Below, piece after piece: positions 49,535 to 59,532 of a DNA stretch of 64,000 bases. The notes under the pieces were generated by a model that was given only the letters and a program-made list of their open reading frames with translations, did no database searches and had not been told where the DNA came from. The DNA is from Cladorhizidae sp. MBARI D1340-BT2 (Eukaryota > Porifera > Demospongiae > Poecilosclerida > Cladorhizidae). How positions within the stretch are numbered: position 1 is the stretch's first letter; each line of letters begins with the position of its first letter. The stretch lies in the NCBI GenBank assembly GCA_028752905.1, contig JAQNBH010000015.1, positions 124,001-188,000 of the forward strand, read 5' to 3'. The translations under genes were made by a program, and so were the position numbers.

Positions 49535-50485
49535 ATGGCGGAAGAGAAGTTGAATGTGGAGAGTGTGATCTCGAGGCTGCTGGAAGTGCGTGGGTCTAGA
49601 CCAGGTAAAAATGTCAGCCTTTCAGAAGCCGAGATCAGGAGCCTCTGCCTCAAGTCGAGAGAAATATTTTTGAGTCAGCCCATCCTTCTGGAGTTAGAGG
49701 CTCCCATCAAGATCTGTGGGGACATCCATGGTCAGTATTATGACCTGCTGCGTTTGTTTGAGTATGGAGGTTTCCCACCGGAGGCCAACTACTTATTCCT
49801 TGGCGACTACGTGGACAGAGGCAAACAATCCTTAGAGACCGTGTGTCTCTTGCTGGCCTACAAGATTAAGTACCCAGAGAACTTCTTCATGCTTAGAGGG
49901 AACCACGAGTGTGCCAGCATCAATCGGATATACGGGTTTTATGACGAGTGCAAACGTCGCTATAATATTCGCTTGTGGAAGACCTTTACAGACTGCTTCA
50001 ACTGCCTCCCTGTGGCAGCCATCATTGATGAGAAAATATTCTGTTGTCATGGAGGGCTGTCTCCTGACTTGCAGTCTATGGAGCAGGTCAGACGTATCAT
50101 GCGGCCTACAGATGTCCCAGACCAGGGCCTGCTCTGCGATCTACTTTGGGCCGACCCAGACAAAGAGACTCAAGGTTGGGGAGAGAATGACCGAGGTGTC
50201 TCGTTCACATTTGGCCCTGAGATAGCCTCCAAGTTCCTGACAAAGCACGACTTTGATCTGATTTGTCGAGCGCACCAAGTGGTGGAAGATGGCTATGAAT
50301 TCTTCGCCAAGCGGCAGCTGGTGACATTGTTTTCCGCCCCCAACTATTGCGGGGAGTTTGACAATGCAGGGGCCATGATGAGTGTGGACGAGTCCCTCAT
50401 GTGTTCCTTCCAGATCCTCAAGCCAGCCACAGAGAGAAGGAAGCTGTTTGGAGGGGTGCAGAAGCAAAACCCCAAGAAGAAGTAA
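49535..50485 (+). CDS. PPP1C: Serine/threonine protein phosphatase PP1 catalytic subunit, intronless
   Basis: A 316-residue protein, co-linear with animal PP1 over its whole catalytic domain. It hydrolyses phospho-Ser/Thr and works with regulatory subunits that choose substrates. PPP-family motifs are intact: GDIHG (D63, H65), GDYVDRG (D91), RGNHE (N123, H124), H172 and H247 for the two metal ions and catalysis, and SAPNYCGEF with Y271/C272 in the beta12-beta13 loop. RVxF-groove residues I168, L242 and F256 are present. The start ATG has A at -3 and G at +4. The tail after [13 protein letters not shown] is short and lacks the TPPR site that in vertebrate PP1 isoforms is phosphorylated by Cdks. 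Residues typical of both the alpha/gamma ([15 protein letters not shown]) and beta (PPEANYLF) isoforms occur, so no isoform name is given. One uninterrupted frame; it could be a retrocopy that kept a promoter or an ancestrally intronless gene. Only the isoform is uncertain. Confidence 0.98.
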   Translation: MAEEKLNVESVISRLLEVRGSRPGKNVSLSEAEIRSLCLKSREIFLSQPILLELEAPIKICGDIHGQYYDLLRLFEYGGFPPEANYLFLGDYVDRGKQSLETVCLLLAYKIKYPENFFMLRGNHECASINRIYGFYDECKRRYNIRLWKTFTDCFNCLPVAAIIDEKIFCCHGGLSPDLQSMEQVRRIMRPTDVPDQGLLCDLLWADPDKETQGWGENDRGVSFTFGPEIASKFLTKHDFDLICRAHQVVEDGYEFFAKRQLVTLFSAPNYCGEFDNAGAMMSVDESLMCSFQILKPATERRKLFGGVQKQNPKKK

Positions 50486-50686
50486 ACGTCATAATGTTTG
50501 TATATGCATCATCATTCCCTAGTTTTCTTGTGTACTAAGTATGTCTTCACCACCATTTCTGACACGTGCAAATGTTCTGTGCAAATGTTCGGTACATAGT
50601 TCCCTTTACATGAACAGTTTTGTCCTGTGATTGCAGTGTGCACTATTTTTTCATACGTTGCTATGCAAATCAAGTGTTCTTGTGAT

Positions 50687-50692
50687 AATAAA
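50687..50692 (+). promoter_or_regulatory. Poly(A) signal of PP1
   Basis: Canonical AATAAA about 200 bp after the PP1 stop codon, giving a short 3' UTR. Confidence 0.75.
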
Positions 50693-51424
50693 ATTGGTTG
50701 AAGGGAGGATCATTACTTCTGAACAGTTCTTCTGGCATGGGAGAACATGCTTGCTCATTACTGATGGGCAGCTCTGACTGGAAGATCAGAGCAGAGTTAA
50801 CGGGCAGCACGCATGTATGGTGACCTATTATTGCTCCCTAGGGTTGGCAATGAGGGCAGCGTCTATTAGGTTGAGAGCAGGTTTGTGCAACTAGAAGCTT
50901 ATACAAGTGGCCCAGCTGCACTTGCACTGTCTCCACCCACTTCCTGTCCCCACAGATGTTGCAGGAAGTTTTTGTGCATTCAAACATTCTATGAATGGCT
51001 ATCCAGCACAGCCAAACTACACCAGCCAAGAGTACACATCTCCTAGGAGACAGCAGCCCATCATCCAGGCCTGCCTGTTGGATGACAAGACACCGGCTCA
51101 CTAGAATAACAGAGAGGTATGCGATAAAAGCATGTTTCACTGGGCGATGATTCCTCGTGCCAATACGTCATTCCAGTGTTGTGCTGAGTGTTTCACACAA
51201 AACTGTATTGAAGACAAGGTCAGTCCAGATCAATGTAATGAGATATTGGCAACAATGGTGAGAGGTAATTGCTAATGATACGATGTTAAGAGTCATTGCC
51301 ACTTGTCCATACGTCAAAGAGAGAACTGCCAAATGCAGACACATTGTCCAGGGAACTCAGAGCACCCTCTAAGTGGTGTAGCTCGCGATTCACTAGCCTG
51401 CATGGTCAATAACACATTTATTAC
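50693..51424 (+). other. Region downstream of PP1, no confirmed gene
   Basis: A plus-strand frame at 50907-51104 follows an acceptor-like CCTGTCCCCACAG and ends in a stop, so it could be a terminal exon, but its product is unrecognised. The missing 3' exon of VPS54 (minus strand) may also lie between here and 53609. Confidence 0.3.
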
Positions 51425-52515
51425 TTACAACACATCCACACATGCCACCACCCTCACATACACCACAATCCTCACATACACCAGACACCACCATCACATA
51501 CACCACACCACCATACTCACATGCACTTCATGCATATACCACACACTCCACCACACTCACATACACCACCACACTCCACCACACTCACATACACCACCAC
51601 ACTCACTGCCACACATACACCACACTCACATACACCACACACTCCACTCATACACCACACACCCACAATCACATACACCACTCACATACACACACCAACA
51701 CAATCACATGACCACACTCCATACACACACATACAACTCACTCCATACATACACTCAACCACAATCACATAAACCACACTCCACACCATACTCATACACC
51801 TCACTCCATACACACATCCCACACTCCATACACACACCACCACACCACACACACATACACCATATACACCACACTCCATAAACTGCCACACTCACATACA
51901 CCCCACAATCTGTACACCACACACACACACTCATGCACTCACCACACTATCACTCCAAGCCAAGCCCACACCACACACAACTTCATGCAGACCACACACC
52001 ACACTCACATACCCCACACACACACCACACCACACACTCCATGCACACACCACACTCACACACACCACACACTCCATGCACACACCACACTCACATACAC
52101 CACACACTCCATGCAAACACCACACACACATACACCACACACTCCATGCACACACCACACTCACATACACCACACACTCACATACACCACACACTCCATG
52201 CACACACCACACTCACATACACCACACACTCCATGCACACCCCACACACACACCACACTCACATACACCACACACTCCATGCACACACCACACTCACATA
52301 CACCACACACTCCATGCACACACCACACTCACATACACCACACTCTCCATGCACACACCACACTCACATACACCACACACTCCATGCACACACCACACTC
52401 ACATACACCACACACTCCATGCACACTACCACACTCACATACACCACACACTCCACGCACATGCATACACCACACACACCATGCACACTCACCACACACT
52501 CCATGCATACCACAC
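51425..52515 (+). repeat. ACACCAC-rich repeat grading into a 35 bp array
   Basis: Starts as irregular CACATACACCAC words and becomes a regular 35 bp array (CACATACACCACACACTCCA plus TGCACACACCACACT) from about 52030. G is nearly absent from the plus strand. Confidence 0.93.
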
Positions 52516-53194
52516 ATACACAGGTTCACTAGTCATCCCTGGCATTCACTACAAACTTCAGAACATGATTCAGCCAAGTCCACCTGGGTCATTACTACAT
52601 CTAAGATAGCTCGTTTGTGGACTACCACAATTATAATTGATCCTTTTATTAGCTTGGAATGAAGCCCCACTAAATGTCCACTGATATGCCACACCCACTT
52701 TAATACAAGGCACATCCACATTAAGAGACATATCAGGGTCTCGACACATGCCACACCCACATTAATAGCTCACCCAGTGAGCCAAGCCCCCACCCAAACA
52801 GCTCCCTCCCTAAACGTAGCCCTGATATGTAACAATGATTTAAAAGCTGTTTAAGGTGGTGGTCTATGTGGGTGCAGCTTTATTTTATTTTAATGACATC
52901 ACTTTTATGACATCACTAAAAAACAACTAATTCTGTTCTTGCGTATTAATAATACATGACCTCATGAACAGGAGTTCAAACAAGTGTGAGTAGGTGCACG
53001 TGTGTGTGTGTGTGTAGCAGCTTCACTGAATGCGTGTATTTAAGTGCATACCTCCTCACATACACACCTACAGGTCTAACATCGCTGTTGACTCATCATG
53101 AAACACCTGGCTACTCACACCTGCTACTCTAGTGCACCTTCTGCTTTAGAGCTGCATATGGACACCTCTCACCTACCGACCACATCTACTCACA
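52516..53194 (+). other. Unique spacer, possibly inside or downstream of VPS54
   Basis: Contains repeated GCCACACCCAC words at 52685-52760 and a GT run near 53000. No exon could be assigned with confidence. Confidence 0.4.
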
Positions 53195-53510
53195 CCCACC
53201 CACCCACCCACTTACTTATGTATCTAGCTAATCATCCACTTACCTACATACCAACCTATGTATCTAATCATCCACCCACCTACCCACATTCCTATATACC
53301 CACCCACTTACATACCCACCTACCTATCTACATACCCACCCACTTACATACCTGTATACCCACCTACCTACTCACCCACTTAATACAACCCACCTACCTA
53401 CCTACCCAACTACTAACTACTTACCACCTACTTACATACCTACACACTCACCTTCCTACCTATGTACATACCCACCTACACATCCACACACCCACCCACC
53501 TACTTGTATC
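53195..53510 (+). repeat. CCTA/CCCA-type degenerate repeat
   Basis: Pyrimidine-and-A-rich tract of CCTACCTACCCAC-like words without a fixed unit length. If VPS54 extends this far, it lies in its last intron. Confidence 0.85.
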
Positions 53511-53609
53511 TACATCCATGCATACTATACCAGGTGTGTGTGTGTGTGTGTTGTGTGTGAGAGCTATTTATGAGGGCCAAGGCTAACTACTACTATAAGA
53601 AACACTCAC

Positions 53610-53704
53610 CCATGTCTAGAGCTGCCATTGTTGCTGATGCCCAACTTCATCAGTTGCTCCTTCAGCCTCAAACGAAAGGCAACCTCAACACCAGCAAAGA
53701 AAGC
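53610..53704 (-). CDS. VPS54: VPS54 internal exon (third of three found)
   Basis: On the minus strand a 95 bp exon is bounded by an acceptor (TTCTGTTGCAG at 53705 upward) and a donor GTGAGT (53609-53604). It reads AFFAGVEVAFRLRLKEQLMK then LGISNNGSSRHG with two bases left over. This corresponds to the VPS54 C-terminal stretch where the human protein has a helix rich in Leu/Lys followed by an Asn/Gly linker. The phase agrees with the preceding exon. The remaining C-terminal exon, expected to encode about 30 residues and the stop, was not identified downstream; the array at 53195-53510 and the spacer beyond it lie in the way. Confidence 0.75.
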
Positions 53705-53767
53705 CTGCAACAGAATCAGAGCTCGTCATCACCTTGTGGTTGGTCCATGAGGAGTTCTGCATCACAG

Positions 53768-53985
53768 CTGGGGGCAGTCTAAACGTACCGACTCAAGGGG
53801 GCAGTCTAAATGTACGAACTCAAGGGGGCCGTCTAAATGTACAAACTCAAGGGGGCAGTCTAAATCTACGAACTCAAGGGGGCAGTCTAAATGTACCGAC
53901 TCAAGGGGGCAGTCTAAATGTACCGACTCAAGGGGGCAGTCTAAATGTACCGACTCAAGGGGGCAGTCTAAATGTACCGACTCAA
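53768..53985 (+). repeat. 27 bp array, 8 copies, in VPS54 intron
   Basis: Units GGGGGCAGTCTAAATGTACC plus GACTCAA, with CGAACT/CAAACT variants. Lies between VPS54 exons at 53704 and 54430. Confidence 0.94.
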
Positions 53986-54325
53986 CAGGACAGTCACATG
54001 TATCTAACTTAGGCAAGTCACATGTATCTAACTTAAAGGCAAGTCACATGTATCTAACTTAAGGCAAGTCACATGTATCTAACTTAGGCAAGTCACATGT
54101 ATCTAACTTAGGCAAGTCACATGTATCTAACTTAAGGCAAGTCACATGTGTCTAACTTGAGGCAAGTCACATGTATCTAACTTAAGGCAAGTCACATGTG
54201 TCTAACTTGAGGCAAGTCACATGTGTCTAACTTGAGGCAAGTCACATGTATCTAACTTAAGGCAAGTCACATGTATCTAACTTAAGGCAAGTCACATGTA
54301 TCTAACTTAAGGCAAGTCACACGTA
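53986..54325 (+). repeat. 25 bp array, about 13 copies, in VPS54 intron
   Basis: Units GGCAAGTCACATGTATCTAA plus CTTAA, directly abutting the 27 bp array. The two arrays together fill most of this 725 bp intron. Confidence 0.95.
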
Positions 54326-54429
54326 ACAAAGTCGATTTACTGGAAAGTTAGGTAGATGTAGTTGTGTGTGCGCGTGACTGACCATGCTGCCACCAGCTGC
54401 TAGTTGCCATGGCTGCACTAGCTGCTTAC

Positions 54430-54537
54430 CTCTACTTGGTGTGCAGGCAAGATATCCACCACATTCTCGTGAAGTTTGACTATCTTCTTGATGATGTTCC
54501 TGAAACACGGCGATGGGACAGGCGCCTTCACCTCCCA
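54430..54537 (-). CDS. VPS54: VPS54 internal exon (second of three found)
   Basis: A 108 bp phase-0 exon on the minus strand, acceptor CTGTGTAG at its 5' side and donor GTAAGC (54429-54424) at its 3' side. It encodes WEVKAPVPSPCFRNIIKKI continuing to VKLHENVVDILPAHQVE. The motif KAPVPS-x-CFRNI and the following helix ending in LP are hallmarks of the VPS54 C-terminal domain. VPS54 is the subunit of the GARP tethering complex (with VPS51, VPS52 and VPS53) that captures endosome-derived vesicles at the trans-Golgi network. The exon joins in frame with those at 55567-55647 and 53610-53704. Identification is from recalled family motifs, not from a database search. Confidence 0.85.
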
Positions 54538-54541
54538 CTAC

Positions 54542-54600
54542 ACAGACACACACACACACACACACACATATGTACACACACACACACACACACACACAGA
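54542..54600 (+). repeat. CA microsatellite next to VPS54 splice acceptor
   Basis: (CA)n runs. On the transcribed (minus) strand this is a GT tract ending a few bases before the exon acceptor. Confidence 0.9.
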
Positions 54601-55566
54601 TACATGGCAAGATGGCTGGTGCAGTCCCTGAGATCTTACACAACACCGACAAGGAACAGGCAAGCAGTGAGCACGCATTCCTGTCTTCCTGTGACTTGTT
54701 AAGCCTTACAAGTTCGTAAGATATGACATGATCTCTGGCCTCTTAGAAGTCAGAAGAGGTGTGGACTAGTGCGCATGGTTATCACCTCTGACCCCTGCAG
54801 TAGCCCCCTGACACCAACATTGCCCCCTGACACCAACATTAACTCCACCAGCACTTACAGTAACCCACTCACTGCTGCAATATTCTTAACACCTCCTCTC
54901 AATTAGTTTATACTCCAATTGAGTAAATGAATTTTTGTAAACTTTGAAGGTGTAGTCTCTGATGATGCTTCTTCCCGGAATTCCCCACCATGCAGTCTGG
55001 TATCCAACTAAAACAACAATGGCTCTTTATTGTGTTGTGTGTGTGTTCATTACAGCATCTCCTATTCAACTCCTCCCCTTCCCATGTTTAAATACAGACC
55101 TGAACACCATTGCATATGTACTTCTTCATTGATGTCAATTATGCGGATGATAATCATTAACAACCTGACACCTACATTCGCCCCCTGACACCCACATTAG
55201 CATCCTGACACCCACATTAACCAACGACCAACTAACATCAATATTAGCCCCCTGACCTGACACCCACTGACATATGTAGCCCCCTGATGCCCACATTAGC
55301 ATCCTGACACCGACATTTGCCCACTGACATAGCCCCCTGATGCCCACATTAGCCCCCTGACACCAACGACCAACTAACATCAATATTAGCCCCTTGACAC
55401 CTACATTGCCCATTGACACTGTAATTATCTGAAAGAAATGTACAATACCCTCTACATTAGCTTCCTGAGTGAGTGTGCTTTGGTGCTCTCTAAATGGAAA
55501 TAATCCTCAAACATTGCCCATATGTTCCCCCCACCACACACACACACACACACAAGTTGGCCTCAC
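54601..55566 (-). other. VPS54 intron with CCCCCTGACACC-type repeats
   Basis: Intronic between the first two exons found. CCCCCTGACACCAACATT-like words recur irregularly at 54800-54840 and 55155-55420. A short (CA)n tract lies at 55536-55553 near the upstream donor. Confidence 0.7.
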
Positions 55567-55647
55567 CTTGGCCAGACTCTTGTGCATAGCTTCATCCATG
55601 ATGGATTGCAACTTAGAATGCAGCTGGTCACAATGTCTTGTCAGGTC
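55567..55647 (-). CDS. VPS54: VPS54 internal exon (first of three found)
   Basis: An 81 bp phase-0 exon, acceptor TATGCTAG upstream and donor GTGAGG (55566-55561) downstream. It encodes 27 residues including HCDQLHSKLQSIMDE and ending KSLAK, which leads directly into WEVKAPVPS of the next exon. This matches the VPS54 segment where a D-x-x-x-H-x-x-x-L/I-x-x-K-L-x-x-I-M helix precedes the KAPVPS motif. The upstream exons, encoding most of the roughly 950-residue protein, are not found between here and 64000: the next 1.6 kb upstream is a 30 bp array and beyond it plus-strand coding candidates appear. The gene is transcribed towards PP1. Confidence 0.82.
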
Positions 55648-55864
55648 CTAGCATATCACAGAGTCACAGGATGGAGGGAAGAGGGCAATACATAATGCAG
55701 TGTTCACAAGTAAGTCACACTCGCAAATACTCTCACTACTGTCACATTAACAAGTCACACTAGCCACAGAACTGCACGTGAGTCGAGCATCAATCATATA
55801 CACTTTTCCAGTCAGCACGAAGTCTTTGTCAAATATCTTCTTCGCACAATGGATTGGATAGAAG

Positions 55865-57478
55865 GAAAGAGAACTGACTGCACAGTCAGTAGAGGAGAGA
55901 GGAATGGCTGCCTGGTCAGTAGAGGAGAGAGGAATGGTTGCCTGGTCAGTAGAGGAGAGAGGAATGGTTGCCTGGTCAGTAGAAGAGAGAGGAATGGCTG
56001 CCTGGTCAGTAGAGGAGAGAGGAATGGCTGCCTGGTCAGTAGGGGAGAGAGGAATGGCTGCCTGGTCAGTAGGGGAGAGAGGAATGGCTGACTGGTCAGT
56101 AGAGGAGAGAGGAATGGCTGCCTGGTCAGTAGAGGAGAGAGGAATGGCTGCCTGGTCAGTAGAGGAGAGAGGAATGGCTGCCTAGTCAGTAGAGGAGAGA
56201 GGAATGGCTGCCTGGCCAGTAGAGGAGAGAGGAATGGCTGCCTGGTCAGTAGAGGAGAGAGGAATGGCTGCCTGGTCAGTAGAGGAGAGAGGAATGGCTG
56301 CCTAGTCAGTAGAGGAGAGAAGAATGGCTGCCTGGTCAGTAGAGGAGAGAGGAATGGCTGCCTGGTCAGTAGGGGAGAGAGGAATGGCTGCCTAGTCAGT
56401 AGAGGAGAGAGGAATGGCTGCCTGGTCAGTAGAGGAGAGAAGAATGGTTGTCTGGTCAGTGGAGAAGAGAGGAATGGCTGCCTAGTCAGTAGAGGAGAGA
56501 GGAATGGCTGCCTGGTCAGTAGAGGAGAGAGAAATGGCTGCCTGGTCAGTAGAGGAGAGAGGAATGGCTGCCTGGTCAGTAGAGGAGAGAGGAATGGCTG
56601 CCTAGTCAGTAGAGGAGAGAGGAATGGCTGCCTGGCCAGTAGAGGAGAGAGGAATGGCTGCCTGGTCAGTAGAGGAGAGAGGAATGGCTGCCTGGTCAGT
56701 AGAGGAGAGAGGAATGGCTGCCTAGTCAGTAGAGGAGAGAAGAATGGCTGCCTGGTCAGTAGAGGAGAGAGGAATGGCTGCCTGGTCAGTAGGGGAGAGA
56801 GGAATGGCTGCCTAGTCAGTAGAGGAGAGAGGAATGGCTGCCTGGTCAGTAGAGGAGAGAAGAATGGTTGTCTGGTCAGTAGAGAAGAGAGGAATGGTTG
56901 CCTAGTCAGTAGGGGAGAGAGGAATGGCTGCCTGGTCAGTAGAGGAGAGAGGAATGGCTGCCTGGTCAGTAGAGGAGAGAGGAATGGCTGCCTGGTCAGT
57001 AGAGGAGAGAGGAATGGCTGCCTAGTCAGTAGAGGAGAGAGGAATGGCTGCCTGGTCAGTAGAGGAGAGAGGAATGGCTGCCTGGTCAGTAGAGGAGAGA
57101 GGAATGGCTGCCTGGTCAGTAGAGGAGAGAGGAATGGCTGCCTAGTCAGTAGAGGAGAGAGGAATGGCTGCCTGGTCAGTAGAGGAGAGAGGAATGGCTG
57201 CCTGGTCAGTAGAGGAGAGAGGAATGGCTGCCTAGTCAGTAGAGGAGAGAGGAATGGCTGCCTGGTCAGTAGAGGAGAGAGGAATGGCTGCCTGGTCAGT
57301 AGAGGAGAGAGGAATGGCTGCCTAGTCAGTAGAGGAGAGAGGAATGGCTGCCTGGTCAGTAGAGGAGAGAGGAATGGCTGCCTGGTCAGTAGAGGAGAGA
57401 GGAATGGCTGCCTAGTCAGTAGAGGAGAGAAGAATGGTTGTCTGGTCAGTAGAGAAGAGAGGAATCACTGGTGACCGT
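55865..57478 (+). repeat. 30 bp minisatellite, about 54 copies, with 420 bp higher-order repeat
   Basis: Unit AGTAGAGGAGAGAGGAATGG plus CTGCCTGGTC. A 14-unit block at about 56161-56460 onward is repeated 420 bp later (56581 onward) with the same sequence of variants (CCTAGTC, CCTGGCC, AGAATGG, AGGGGAG). On the minus strand each unit reads as a pyrimidine tract followed by CTGACCAG, like an intron 3' end. Confidence 0.96.
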
Positions 57479-57714
57479 GGACATACAAGGAAGGAAAGAG
57501 GACACTTGCAGACTGTATGTCTATTGTGGCCAGACTGCTTGACGTATGTAGAGGCTGCACTTATATATTCATAGCTGGTGGTGCCTTAGCCAGCCACATA
57601 AGGAATTACATTTGTGCTGGTTGCTAGGCATGGAAATCGGTCAGCAAGAATATGGCAGAACATTCTATGCACATTCACAGATCGTTATAATTTCTTATAT
57701 GTACATAGGTACAG

Positions 57715-57852
57715 CTGGATGTGTCTACATAAAGTGGTGGCAGATGACAAACTGCTGGCCAGTAAACTGCCATATTGCCTGGGGCCCACCAATGAGAGAA
57801 ACACTTTCTCTCCCGAGGAGAAGAGATCTGTCACGACATGTTCACATATTGT
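57715..57852 (+). CDS. Candidate exon, unrecognised product
   Basis: A 138 bp open stretch between an acceptor-like GGTACAG and a donor GTGAGT, reading WMCLHKVVADDKLLASKLPY and on to EEKRSVTTCSHI. It looks coding by composition, but no family is recognised. It does not join in phase with the next candidate exon at 58251, so either a further exon lies between or one of the two is wrong. Confidence 0.3.
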
Positions 57853-58250
57853 GTGAGTCAAGTCAGCAACTACAAGAGGTGTGCACCTAGCCACCAAATT
57901 ATTATAGATAGCAAGCTAATTACCACGGCAGCATCAGCACTTGCAGAGGCAATTTATCATCTCTAAAAGGAAAGTGTGTGTGTGTGGTGTATGTGTGTGT
58001 GTGTGTGTGTGGTGTATGTATGTGTGTGTGTGGTGTATATGTGTGTGTGTGTGATGTGGGTGTGGGGTATGGTCAAACCACTGGCACGCTGCCCGAAAAC
58101 TTCCATGGAGGTTAGCTCCATTCCAAGAATGGTCATAGACTACGGACATGGCCTTCATAGTGGCAGTTGTGATTTACAGCCAAGATCTTTAGCGCTGATG
58201 GCAGATAGTTGTGCATGCCATCCCTGTTCCTGCCCTGTTCCTGACTATAG

Positions 58251-58369
58251 CACACAAAGACTACAACTTAGCAGCGATTACTAAAGAGCTGTATTCTAAC
58301 TTAAGCTGTCTGGAAAAGCTGCGTCTAAACCTCCTCTTTAGAAAATCACTGCAATTGCTGAATAGCGAG
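58251..58369 (+). CDS. Candidate coiled-coil exon 1, unrecognised product
   Basis: After an acceptor-like CCTGACTATAG the frame reads DYNLAAITKELYSNLSCLEK and then LRLNLLFRKSLQLLNSE, ending at GAG followed by GTGTTC. The phase (0) fits the stretch starting at 59301, giving one continuous Leu/Glu/Lys-rich helix across the junction. The intervening 930 bp is the 28 bp array, so the putative intron is almost wholly minisatellite. The donor is weak. No family recognised. Confidence 0.4.
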
Positions 58370-59290
58370 GTGTTCAGAGGTCAGGTCGATGGTGAGGTGT
58401 GCAGAGGTCAGGTCGATGGTGAGGTGTGCAGAGGTCAGGGTCGATGGTGAGGTGTGCAGAGGTCAGGGTCAATGATGAGGTGTGCAGAGGCCAGGGTCGA
58501 TGGTGAGGTGTGCAGAGGCCAGGGTCGATGGTGAGGTGTTCAGAGGCAAGGGTCGATGGTGAGGTGTGCAGAGGCCAGGGTCGATGGTGAGGTGTGCAGA
58601 GGCCAGGGTCGATGGTGAGGTGTGGGTTGATGGTGAGGTGTGCAGAGGTCAGGGTCGATGGTGAGGTGTGCAGAGGCTAGGGTCGATGGTGAGGTGTGCA
58701 GAGGTCAGGGTCGATGGTGAGGTGTGCAGAGGCCAGGGTCGATGGTGAGGTGTGCAGAGGTCAGGGTCGATGGTGAGGTGTGCAGAGGTCAGGGTCGATG
58801 GTGAGGTGTGCAGAGGTCAGGGTCAATGATGAGGTGTGCAGAGGCCAGGGTCGATGGTGAGGTGTGCAGAGGCCAGGGTCGATGGTGAGGTGTGCAGAGG
58901 CCAGGGTCGATGGTGAGGTGTGCAGAGGTCAGGGTCGATGGTGAGGTGTGCAGAGGTCAGGGTCAATGATGAGGTGTGCAGAGGCCAGGGTCGATGGTGA
59001 GGTGTGCAGAGGCCAGGGTCGATGGTGAGGTGTTCAGAGGCAAGGGTCGATGGTGAGGTGTGCAGAGGCCAGGGTCGATGGTGAGGTGTGCAGAGGCCAG
59101 GGTCGATGGTGAGGTGTGCAGAGGCCAGGGTCGATGGTGAGGTGTGGGTTGATGGTGAGGTGTGCAGAGGTCAGGGTCGATGGTGAGGTGTGCAGAGGTC
59201 AGGGTCGATGGTAAGGTGTGCAGAGGTCAGGGTCGATGGTGAGGTGTGCAGAGGTCAGGGTCGATGGTGAGGTGTGCAGAGGTCAGGGTC
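58370..59290 (+). repeat. 28 bp minisatellite, about 33 copies, with about 0.5 kb higher-order repeat
   Basis: Unit GGTGAGGTGTGCAGAGGTCA plus GGGTCGAT, with GGTCA/GGCCA and CGATGG/CAATGA variants. A segment from CAATGATGAGG to GTGTGGGTTGATGG occurs at about 58471-58630 and again at about 58965-59150, the second with one extra unit. Confidence 0.95.
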
Positions 59291-59300
59291 TAAGAACTAG

Positions 59301-59460
59301 CTAGAGCTGATGGCAGAAAAAAAGTTGAGATACAAGATGGAAGAACTCGGAGACAAACTCCAACGCTTGCTGTACATGAGCTCAGTCGAGCAAAGTTCTG
59401 CTCCAGTCTTGAGCATAAATGTTAGCGTTGCTAGAGAACAAAAACTACTAGAGAGCTATT
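59301..59460 (+). CDS. Candidate coiled-coil exon 2, unrecognised product
   Basis: After GAACTAG the frame reads LELMAEKKLRYKMEELGDKL followed by QRLLYMSSVEQSSAPVLS. The first 25 residues are strongly helical and continue the heptad-like pattern of 58251-58369. The frame stays open into the 36/27 bp array to 60434, where a 4 bp insertion closes it, giving a 374-codon frame if started at ATG 59310. The array part (SASIIPVHTGPP repeats) is probably not exonic; the true 3' end of the exon is unknown. Confidence 0.4.
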
Positions 59461-59532
59461 TATTTAGTTTCAGTTTTATTGTGACTAGTAATCAAATATG
59501 TTTACCTGATGGAGCAGATCTGGTTCCTACTG

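Noticed and set aside
50838..51140. Minus-strand 100-codon frame and plus-strand 65-codon frame downstream of PP1
   Set aside because: No family recognised; a plus-strand terminal exon is possible but unsupported beyond an acceptor-like site.
51425..52662. His/Thr-rich proteins across the ACACCAC repeat
   Set aside because: Simple-sequence translation in all three frames; no flanking coding sequence.
52533..53165. Last VPS54 exon candidates on the minus strand (several AG-bounded short frames with a stop)
   Set aside because: None encodes the expected conserved C-terminal motif, so choosing one would be guesswork.
55786..55865. Possible VPS54 N-terminal micro-exon on the minus strand (KIFDKDFVLTG)
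   Set aside because: It resembles a short N-terminal VPS54 motif, but it would sit directly before C-terminal exons with the middle of the protein missing. The match is only about ten residues and the donor is weak.
55849..56185. Plus-strand SRGERNGCLV repeat protein
   Set aside because: Frames over the 30 bp array end at base variants (CCTAG creates TAG) and have no non-repeat coding extension.
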